A program made the translations under genes and the position numbers. From the NCBI GenBank assembly GCA_035352715.1, contig DAOPYE010000010.1, positions 1-49,043 on the forward strand: a DNA stretch of 49,043 nt, read 5' to 3'. The notes under the pieces were generated by a model, which worked only from the letters and a program-made list of their open reading frames with translations, was not told the DNA's origin and did not search any database. This DNA is from DAOPYE01 sp035352715. GTDB lineage: Bacteria > Acidobacteriota > Holophagae > Holophagales > Holophagaceae. Positions 1 to 6,561 of this stretch are shown here, one piece after another; the stretch's first letter is position 1; each line of letters opens with the position of its first letter.

Positions 1-176
1 AACTCATGGCACTGGCCTGGATCGGGTGAGGCAATGATAGGGTGACACCACCCACACTCCTCGTCGGGTGAAAACCACATCCGATCCGTGATTGATCCAT
101 CTGGAATCCAATCCCGAGACTACCATTCCGATCTTTTGTCGCCAAACCACCCAGCCATGGCGCGCCTTTGCCCCGT

Positions 177-1214
177 TTACTCCTCCATCAGGGCGGCACG
201 CCCCTGGGCCAGGGCCTCCAGATTCTTGAGGGATTCGTGCGTCCCCATGGCCAGCAGCACATCCCCGGCTTCGAAAGTCTCGCCGCCCTTGGGATTGAAC
301 AGCAGGCCTTCGCCGGGACGCTGGATGCCCACCACCAGCGCGCCGGTATTGCTGCGCAGCCGCACTTGGCGCATGGTGAGCCCGACCATCTGCGAGCTGG
401 GGTGGACGAGGACGTGTTCGATCACCATCTCCACCGGCTTGTTGTCCACCATGACATCCACGTAGTTCAGCAGATCCGGTTCCATCAGCAGGAAAGCCAT
501 GCGCCGCCCACCGATCTCGTAGGGACTGACGATGTGATCCGCCCCGGCGGCCTTCAGCTTGCTTTCGGTGCCAAAGTGCGCGGCCCGGGCCACTACCGTA
601 AGATCCGGCGCCATCTGCTTGGCGGTGAGCGTCACCAGCACGTTGTCCGCATCGCTGCCCACGGCGGCGATGAGCCCCTTGGCGCGACGCACCCCTGCGC
701 GCTCCAGCAGCATCTCGTTCATGGCGTTGCCCACGAGAAACAGCTCGCCCTCGAAGCGGATGTTGCCCGTCTTCGAGGCGTCGCGCTCGATGACCACGAA
801 GGGCACGCCCAGCCGCTTGAACTCCCAGGCGGCCTGGAAGCCGACCTTGCCAAAGCCGCAGACGATGACGTGATCGTAGAGGTCCTTCAGTCGCTTTTCC
901 ATGCGTCGCTCCAGCAGGTAGCCCTTCAGGTCCCCTTCGACGATGAGGGCCGTCAGGCTGGAGATGGCGTACGTGGCCAAACCCAGACCCGTGATGAGGT
1001 AAAAGATCGTGAACAGCTTGGTGGCCGTGTTGACCTCACCCAGTTCCCGAAATCCCACGGTGAACAGGGTGGTGATGGCCATGTAGAAACTATCGAGGGG
1101 TCCGGTGCGCGCCAGCTTGTGATAGCCCGCCGCGCCCACGACGACGACGAGCATCAAGAGCAGGATCGTGCGCCAAAGGCGCGTGATGGGATGATGGGCG
1201 TCCCGCTTGATCAC
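177..1214 (-). CDS. Two-TM potassium channel with RCK (TrkA-N/TrkA-C) domains
   Basis: 345 residues. The first 85 or so hold two membrane helices around a re-entrant pore loop. A TrkA-N Rossmann domain follows (glycine motif GFGKVG near residue 119, acidic residue of the nucleotide pocket in VVIERDA), then a TrkA-C domain from about residue 270. This is the MthK/GsuK-type architecture: a cytoplasmic RCK ring gates an inner-membrane K+ pore in response to ligand or nucleotide. The filter reads TVGFRE where TVGYGD is usual, so ion selectivity is uncertain. The start is GTG directly after the TGA of the thioesterase gene, with AGGAG four bases upstream, so the two genes are probably co-translated. 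The family call is firm; the transported ion is inferred. Confidence 0.88.
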   Translation of the reverse strand: MIKRDAHHPITRLWRTILLLMLVVVVGAAGYHKLARTGPLDSFYMAITTLFTVGFRELGEVNTATKLFTIFYLITGLGLATYAISSLTALIVEGDLKGYLLERRMEKRLKDLYDHVIVCGFGKVGFQAAWEFKRLGVPFVVIERDASKTGNIRFEGELFLVGNAMNEMLLERAGVRRAKGLIAAVGSDADNVLVTLTAKQMAPDLTVVARAAHFGTESKLKAAGADHIVSPYEIGGRRMAFLLMEPDLLNYVDVMVDNKPVEMVIEHVLVHPSSQMVGLTMRQVRLRSNTGALVVGIQRPGEGLLFNPKGGETFEAGDVLLAMGTHESLKNLEALAQGRAALMEE

Positions 1215-1655
1215 TCAGCTCCTCTTGGCGGCCCGGATGGTGAAATGGGTGGTGCAAAGCGCGACGATGCGCCCCTTGCAGCGCATGCGGCATTCCAGGA
1301 CGGCCCCCCGCGAAGATAGGCGCAGGACTTCCGCCTCCGCGTAGACCATGCCCTCGGTGGGCTCCAGGTAGCGGATGTGCAGATCCGATGTGGCGAAGGG
1401 CAGTTGGCCATCGAAGACCGTGCTCAGCGCCAGGGCGCAGGCCATGTCCCCCAGGGCCGCCAGCACGCCGCCGTGCACCTTGCCCGCGTCGTTGTGGACC
1501 TTGTTCGTGTCTCCCAGCAGCAGCATCGCCGCACCGGGCGCCAGGGCATCGATTTTCAGTTCCCAGCCCTCGACCAGGGACAGGTCCTCGAAGCGGCCGC
1601 GCACACGGTCGATCAGATCATTCTCAAGGCGGGCTGGGATTTCGGGTTTTGCCAT
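1215..1655 (-). CDS. PaaI-family hotdog-fold thioesterase
   Basis: 146 residues, the usual length for a single-domain PaaI/YbgC-like acyl-CoA thioesterase. The segment VHGGVLAALGDMACALAL (residues about 60-77) is the hotdog helix with the HGG motif and catalytic acidic residue typical of PaaI enzymes. The later ATSDLHIRYLEP strand is also characteristic. It probably hydrolyses small or aromatic acyl-CoA thioesters in the cytoplasm; no phenylacetate genes lie nearby, so the substrate is open. It starts 9 bases after the end of ribE and abuts the channel gene without a gap, so ribE, thioesterase and channel look like one transcript. Confidence 0.85.
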   Translation of the reverse strand: MAKPEIPARLENDLIDRVRGRFEDLSLVEGWELKIDALAPGAAMLLLGDTNKVHNDAGKVHGGVLAALGDMACALALSTVFDGQLPFATSDLHIRYLEPTEGMVYAEAEVLRLSSRGAVLECRMRCKGRIVALCTTHFTIRAAKRS

Positions 1656-1664
1656 GCCAGCAGT

Positions 1665-2297
1665 CTACGCCCAGCCATCGCGCGCGAAACGCTGCAGGCG
1701 GTCCTGGGAGGTCTGCAAGGCGAAATGCCGGGCCACAAAACGGCCGATGGGATCCACCTCCAGGTTCACGGCGTCGCCGGGGCGCATATCCTTTAGGCGC
1801 GTGGCCCGCACCGTCTCGGGGATCAGTGCCACGGAGAACCAATCCGCCGCGCACTCCACCACGGTCAACGAGATGCCATCCACGGTGACCGATCCCTTCT
1901 CGGCCATCATGGGCGCCAATTCGGGCGGCATGGCGAAGCGCCAACACCCTTCGCCCACGCCCCGCGCCAGCAGGCTGCCCACGCCATCCACATGCCCCGA
2001 GACGAGGTGCCCATCCAGCGGATCGCCCACGCGCAGCGCGGGCTCCAGATGCAGCAAGGAACCCAGGGGCAGCGCGCCCAGCGTCGTGCGGGACAGCGTC
2101 TCTTCGGAGAGATCCGCCTCGAAATAGCCATTCCCCAGCGCAATCGCTGTCAGGCACGAACCGTTCGTGCAGATGCTCGACCCGATCTCCGCGCGCTCCA
2201 TCAGGTCCCCGTCCGCCTTGATGCGCAACCGCGCGCCCCCCGCCCGTGGATGGCGGGCGCCGAGGGTTCCCAGATGGCGGATCAGACCCGTGAACAT
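1665..2297 (-). CDS. ribE: Riboflavin synthase, alpha subunit
   Basis: 210 residues. The enzyme dismutates two 6,7-dimethyl-8-ribityllumazine molecules into riboflavin and the pyrimidine precursor, the last step of vitamin B2 synthesis. The protein has the internal duplication of the family: two lumazine-binding barrels of about 97 residues, the first with GSSICTNGSCLTA, the second with GHLVSGHVDGVG and GSVTVDGISLTVV. The ATG at 2297 was chosen because MFTGLI is the near-invariant N terminus and part of the active site; the frame is open further upstream but that part is unlike the family. No other rib gene and no FMN riboswitch is visible, so it is not in a classical rib operon. Confidence 0.95.
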   Translation of the reverse strand: MFTGLIRHLGTLGARHPRAGGARLRIKADGDLMERAEIGSSICTNGSCLTAIALGNGYFEADLSEETLSRTTLGALPLGSLLHLEPALRVGDPLDGHLVSGHVDGVGSLLARGVGEGCWRFAMPPELAPMMAEKGSVTVDGISLTVVECAADWFSVALIPETVRATRLKDMRPGDAVNLEVDPIGRFVARHFALQTSQDRLQRFARDGWA

Positions 2298-2401
2298 GGC
2301 ACTACTCTGCCACGATTGGCGCATCCGCATCTCTATCATTGCTGGATTCAGAGTGGTACATTCACTCAACCCATTTTCCAGTTCATTCATCAGGAGCAAG
2401 C

Positions 2402-2737
2402 ATGTTCTGCCCTAATTGTGGGAATGAAGTCGCCGAACACGCGGTTGTTTGCATTAAATGCGGTGGAGCTATCAAGTCATCTTCCCAACCCATAAACGCC
2501 ACTTTCGACCCGACCGCCAAATCAAGGATCGCCTATATCCTTCTTGGAATCTTCCTTGGCGGATTGGGCGTCCACAACTTTTATGCGGGTTATACGGGAC
2601 GAGCCGTGGCCCAGCTTTTGATCTGCTTGATCGTGGGGTCACTCACGTGTGGCATTGGGGCCATTCCCGTCTGGATCTGGGTGATTGTGGAGATCTGTAC
2701 CGTAACCGTGGATGCAAGCGGGAAGCCCTTTCACTAA
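2402..2737 (+). CDS. Zinc-ribbon and TM2-domain membrane protein
   Basis: 111 residues. An N-terminal zinc ribbon has two CxxC knuckles (CPNCG near residue 3 and CIKCG near 18). A TM2 domain follows: the first helix YILLGIFLGGLGVHNFYAGY carries the glycine-rich turn and aromatic HNFYAG motif, and a second helix lies at about 70-95. The ATG has AGGAG five bases upstream (2392-2396); a longer open frame upstream lacks a ribosome site. It is divergent from ribE and followed after 25 bases by another small membrane protein, probably co-transcribed. TM2 proteins are widespread but their bacterial role is not established. Confidence 0.85.
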   Translation: MFCPNCGNEVAEHAVVCIKCGGAIKSSSQPINATFDPTAKSRIAYILLGIFLGGLGVHNFYAGYTGRAVAQLLICLIVGSLTCGIGAIPVWIWVIVEICTVTVDASGKPFH

Positions 2738-2762
2738 AAGCAACCTCACCAATGGAGACAGC

Positions 2763-3452
2763 ATGGATGAGTCGTTCCTCCCGGAAGCTCCCGGAGCCAA
2801 GGCAGCACGCAACTGCGGCATCTGGGCGCTGGTCAGTAACTTTCTATGCTGCTTTCCGGCCTCCATCGCGCTGGGCATCATCGCCATCGTCCAGAACACC
2901 AAAGCCAAGCGATTTGCCAGGGCCGAACCAGATCAATATCAAACGCCGTCCAATGCTGGGACCATCATGGGTGTCATCGCCCTGGTTCTGTTGCCGCTGC
3001 TTCTGCCCATGATTGGCATTGTCAGCGCCATCGCGATCCCTGCCCTGGTGGGCCAGCGAGCCCGGGCACGCGACAAGGCTTCCATCAGCAACGCCATCAA
3101 ATTGGTGAGCGACTATGCGAGCGAATACGACAAGCTGACGGGCCACGGGGCAAGTCGCCAGGAGATCCTCCAGGATTTTGAAGTGAAGGCCGACCGTCTG
3201 AATGAAACGACCAAGAATCCCTGGGATATTGCCGCCCCAGCGCTATCGAAAACCATCGCCATCGTCCAGGATGCCGATGAAGAAAGCATTCAGGGGCTGG
3301 CACAAAAGCAAGCGACCGAACTGGGGCAGGTCCACCTCGTGGTTCAGTTCCCCGAAAAGGGGCACCATCCGGGCTATTTGGCCAGCTCGGTGCAGCTTCA
3401 GAATCCCGTCAACGGAGAGCGGGTCATCGTGAAGGTCGTGCCGCTGGATTGA
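2763..3452 (+). CDS. DUF4190-like membrane protein with pilin-like second half
   Basis: 229 residues. Two hydrophobic helices (about 18-45 and 67-95) separated by a charged loop match the DUF4190 layout. The end of helix two, SAIAIPALVGQRARARDKA, and the following helix with SISNAIK resemble the N-terminal spine of type IV pilins and pseudopilins (AIAIP plus an amphipathic helix). A KNPWD segment near residue 150 recalls the DPWG region of type II pseudopilins. There is no prepilin peptidase site (G followed by F and E at +5) and no secretion or pilus gene nearby. GGAGA lies 5 bases before the ATG. It follows the TM2 gene by 25 bases. Function unknown. Confidence 0.75.
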   Translation: MDESFLPEAPGAKAARNCGIWALVSNFLCCFPASIALGIIAIVQNTKAKRFARAEPDQYQTPSNAGTIMGVIALVLLPLLLPMIGIVSAIAIPALVGQRARARDKASISNAIKLVSDYASEYDKLTGHGASRQEILQDFEVKADRLNETTKNPWDIAAPALSKTIAIVQDADEESIQGLAQKQATELGQVHLVVQFPEKGHHPGYLASSVQLQNPVNGERVIVKVVPLD

Positions 3453-3460
3453 TCCAGGAC

Positions 3461-5041
3461 TCACGCCTGATTCAACGCGCTCTTCCTTCGCCCATAGGCG
3501 AAGTAGACGATCATCCCCAACACCAGCCAGATCACGAAGCGGATCCAGGTGACCCAGGGCAGGCCCCGGGCGATCCACACGCAGAACAGGATGCCCATGG
3601 GCGCCAGCAGGCGGACCAGGGGCATGCGGAAGCGCCGCTCGGCGTCGGGCCGGCGCCGGCGCAGAATCATCACCCCCGCGCACACCAGCACGAAGGCGAA
3701 CAGGGTGCCGATATTGGTGAGCTCCACCACCTCGTCGATGTTCAGCAGGGCCGCGGGAATCGCCACCAGGAAGCCCGTCAGCAGCGTGGCGTTGGCGGGT
3801 GTGCCGTATTTCGGATGCACGCGGCCAAACCAGGGCCCTAGCAGGCCATCGCGGCTCATGGACATGAAGATGCGCGGCTGGCCCACCTGGTAGACCAGCA
3901 GGGCCGCCGTGGTGGCGATCACCGCGCCGAAGCCGATGACGGCCGCCACAAGATTCATGTGATGGTGGCTGAAGATGTAGGCCAGGGGATCGGCTTTGCC
4001 CGCCAGATCCGTGTATTTCAGCATCCCCGTCACCACCAGGGCCACGGCGGCGTAGACAACGGTGCAGATGCCCAGCGAGAACAGGATGCCGCGCGGAAGG
4101 TTGCGCCCGGGATCACGGCATTCCTCGGCCGTGGTGCTGACGGCGTCGAATCCGATGAAGGCGAAGAAGATGATCGCCGCCCCCGCCTGGATGCCGCGAA
4201 ACCCCATGGGCGCGAAGGGCACCCAGTTGCTCGGATGCACGAAGCGCGCGCCCAGCACCACCACGGCCAACAGGATGAGCAGCTTGACGGCCACCATCGC
4301 TGTATTGACCTTCGAGCTCTCCTTGATTCCCACGTAGACCAGCCACGTGATCAGCGCCGTGATCAGCACCGCCAGCAGATTGATGGTCACCGGGAATCCC
4401 GCCAGCATCGGCGCGTCCTTCAGCGTGTCCCAGTTGGCGAAGACCGAGGATCCCGAAAGCAGGCCCGCCTTCGCCTGGGCCAGCGCGTGCAGTTTTGCCG
4501 CAAGGCCCATGGCGGGCGCGCCCTCGGCCAGCTTCAGGGCCGAACGCGGATCCATGGCCAGCCAACCGGGAATGTTCAGGTGAAAGACATTGGCCAGGAA
4601 GCTGCGCGTGTAATCGCCCCAGGAGATCGCCACCGCCACGTTGCTGACGGCGTATTCCAGCAGCAGATCCCAACCGATGATCCAGGCCATCAGCTCGCCC
4701 ATGGTGGCGTAGGCGTATGTGTAGGCCGAGCCGGATACGGGGATCATGCTGGCCAGCTCCGCGTAGGCCAGGGCCGTGAAGAGGCACGCGAGGGCCACCA
4801 GCAGGATGCTGATGACGAGGGCCGGACCGGCCGCCGGGCGACCATCGGCCAGATGGCCCGCCGCCGCCGTGCCAATGGCGCTGAAGATGCCCGCGCCGAT
4901 GATGGCGCCGATGCCGAACATGGTCAGATCAAAGGTGCCGAGATGCCGCTTGAGCGGGTGTTCCGCATCCTCTGCCCGGGCCCGGAGCTGTTCGAGGGAC
5001 TTGGTCCTGAAGAGGTCGTTCAGCACGGCGCTTCCTTTCAT
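3461..5041 (-). CDS. APC-superfamily amino-acid permease (cationic amino-acid transporter type)
   Basis: 526 residues with about 12-14 hydrophobic segments. The N terminus carries the RTKSLEQ segment seen in CAT/YfnA-like permeases, followed by helix 1 with the unwound substrate motif GIGAIIGAGIFSAIGTAA (about 43-60). ALAYAELASMIPVSGSAYTY and FFAFIGFDAVSTTAEE are further conserved blocks of the family. It should import amino acids by proton or sodium symport across the inner membrane; the substrate cannot be read from the sequence. Convergent with the DUF4190-like gene, with only 8 bases between the stops, and divergent from the DUF58 gene. Confidence 0.9.
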   Translation of the reverse strand: MKGSAVLNDLFRTKSLEQLRARAEDAEHPLKRHLGTFDLTMFGIGAIIGAGIFSAIGTAAAGHLADGRPAAGPALVISILLVALACLFTALAYAELASMIPVSGSAYTYAYATMGELMAWIIGWDLLLEYAVSNVAVAISWGDYTRSFLANVFHLNIPGWLAMDPRSALKLAEGAPAMGLAAKLHALAQAKAGLLSGSSVFANWDTLKDAPMLAGFPVTINLLAVLITALITWLVYVGIKESSKVNTAMVAVKLLILLAVVVLGARFVHPSNWVPFAPMGFRGIQAGAAIIFFAFIGFDAVSTTAEECRDPGRNLPRGILFSLGICTVVYAAVALVVTGMLKYTDLAGKADPLAYIFSHHHMNLVAAVIGFGAVIATTAALLVYQVGQPRIFMSMSRDGLLGPWFGRVHPKYGTPANATLLTGFLVAIPAALLNIDEVVELTNIGTLFAFVLVCAGVMILRRRRPDAERRFRMPLVRLLAPMGILFCVWIARGLPWVTWIRFVIWLVLGMIVYFAYGRRKSALNQA

Positions 5042-5095
5042 TCCCAGGCTATCAGGCGCTCACGGCGGCTAAATGGCGATAGGGTGTTGATCACC

Positions 5096-6058
5096 ATGCT
5101 TCTGTGGAACGACAAACACCTGCGCCTTTCCCTCACCCGGCTGGGGCTGGAATTCCTGCTGGCCATGCTGCTGGTGGGCGGCTTCGCCGTGAACACGGGC
5201 AACAATCTGCTCTACCTGGTGTTCTCGCTGATGTTCGGGCTCTTTCTCGTCTCGGGCTGGGAGAGCCGCGGCGCCATCCGCGATCTGGCGGTGGAGCGCA
5301 TCGAAGAGGGGCGCTTCTTCGCCCGCGTCCGCAGCGGATTGCGCGTGCGTTTCCTGGACCGGGCCCGGGGACGCGTCCGCGCCCTGGAGGTGAGCCTGGA
5401 CATGGACGGAGCCCGCGTGGAACGGGGCTTCTATCCGGGTGGCCACCGCACGCCTGCGGATGCGCGGGCGGGGGATGAAGCCATCGGTGTGACCCTGCAC
5501 ATCCAGCCGGAGCGCCGCGGCGCCTGCCGGGTGCGCGGGCTGGAGATCCGCACCCGCTACCCGTTCGGATTCCTGGAGAAAGCCTGGCGCTTCACCCTGG
5601 ACCAGGAGTTGCTGGTGTTCCCCCATCCGCGCAACATCATCCTGCATCAGGACATGAAGGGCGAGGAGCGCCGACCGGTGCCCGCCCCGGGCATTTCCAG
5701 CCCGGAGAGCGCCCGTCCTTTCCGCCAGGGGGATCCGCCCAGCCGCGTGCATTGGAAGCGCACGGCGCAGCGCGGCGCGCCCTGGGTGCGGACCTTCGAG
5801 GGCGAGCAAGCCTCGGGGCTCCGCCTCAGTCTGGATCTGCGCGCCTGGTCACCGGGCCTTGAATTTGAACGCGAGCTGGAGCGGCTTTCCGGCGCCATTC
5901 TCCAGGCTCGCCTCCGCCGCCAGAGCGTTCACCTGGAACTCACCGACGCCGAAGGCCGGCACCATCACTGCGAGGACCCCCCTTCCTGCTGGCGGGCCCT
6001 CGCCCTGGCAAGCCCCGCGAAAGAGGGCTACCCCGCGCCGCTTCCGGCGATATCCTGA
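5096..6058 (+). CDS. DUF58-domain membrane protein
   Basis: 320 residues. Two hydrophobic helices sit at about 8-50. The C-terminal DUF58 block has the hallmark FRQGDPPSRVHWKRTAQRG (about 208-226), the segment usually written GDDPRxIxWKxSAR, at the start of a VWA-like fold. DUF58 proteins normally pair with a MoxR AAA+ ATPase in membrane-protein assembly or stress clusters; no moxR is present in this window. The frame is open far upstream through the antisense of the permease gene, but that part looks like a shadow, so the ATG at 5096 just before MLLWNDKHLRLS was taken. Followed after 26 bases by cdd. Confidence 0.85.
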   Translation: MLLWNDKHLRLSLTRLGLEFLLAMLLVGGFAVNTGNNLLYLVFSLMFGLFLVSGWESRGAIRDLAVERIEEGRFFARVRSGLRVRFLDRARGRVRALEVSLDMDGARVERGFYPGGHRTPADARAGDEAIGVTLHIQPERRGACRVRGLEIRTRYPFGFLEKAWRFTLDQELLVFPHPRNIILHQDMKGEERRPVPAPGISSPESARPFRQGDPPSRVHWKRTAQRGAPWVRTFEGEQASGLRLSLDLRAWSPGLEFERELERLSGAILQARLRRQSVHLELTDAEGRHHHCEDPPSCWRALALASPAKEGYPAPLPAIS

Positions 6059-6084
6059 ATCCCCTCTCGCCCAACGGAAACGTC

Positions 6085-6507
6085 ATGCCCTTTGATTCTC
6101 CCCAAGACCCCCAGTGGGAATCGCTGCTGGAAGCGGCCTGGGCCGCCCACGCCAACGCGCACGTGCCCTATTCCCGTTTCCGGGTTGGCGCGGCCCTGCG
6201 CTGGGAGAGCGGCGTGATCGCGGGATGCAATGTCGAGAACGCGTCCTATCCGGTCTGCGTTTGCGCCGAGCGCAACGCCATCGGAGCCGCGGTGGCTGCC
6301 GGGCTCAAGCCGGGAGGCCTCCAGGCCCTCGTCGTGGTCACCGAGGCGGATATCCTGACCCCCCCCTGCGGGGCCTGCCGCCAAGTCATCGCCGAGTTCG
6401 CATCTCGGCTGCCCATCCTGCTGGCCAACCGCCAAGCCAGACGCCTTCATCGCATCGAAGACCTTTTGCCGTGGCCCTTTCACCCGGACAATCTTGGATC
6501 AAGGTGA
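6085..6507 (+). CDS. cdd: Cytidine deaminase
   Basis: 140 residues, the size of the homotetrameric class. It deaminates cytidine and deoxycytidine to uridine and deoxyuridine in pyrimidine salvage. The zinc site is visible as CVCAERNA (Cys60 ligand, Glu62 proton shuttle) and PCGACRQ (Cys95 and Cys98). The substrate segment VPYSRFRVGAAL and the nucleoside-binding GCNVENASYP are both present. The last 30 or so residues vary, as is common. It follows the DUF58 gene at 26 bases and precedes the TPR gene at 54 bases. Confidence 0.94.
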   Translation: MPFDSPQDPQWESLLEAAWAAHANAHVPYSRFRVGAALRWESGVIAGCNVENASYPVCVCAERNAIGAAVAAGLKPGGLQALVVVTEADILTPPCGACRQVIAEFASRLPILLANRQARRLHRIEDLLPWPFHPDNLGSR

Positions 6508-6561
6508 ACTATTCAACCTTCCATGGAGTCCATAGAATGGATCGGTGCTCTGAGGACATGA

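Noticed and set aside
3444..3457. CTGGAT/ATCCAG inverted repeat at the convergent gene ends
   Set aside because: Only a two-base loop and no T-run; too small to be a terminator.
3959..5095. N-terminal extension of the DUF58 frame
   Set aside because: The frame stays open antisense to the permease, but its composition (many Gly, Arg, His and Gln) is that of a shadow and DUF58 proteins start at the hydrophobic helices, near 5096.
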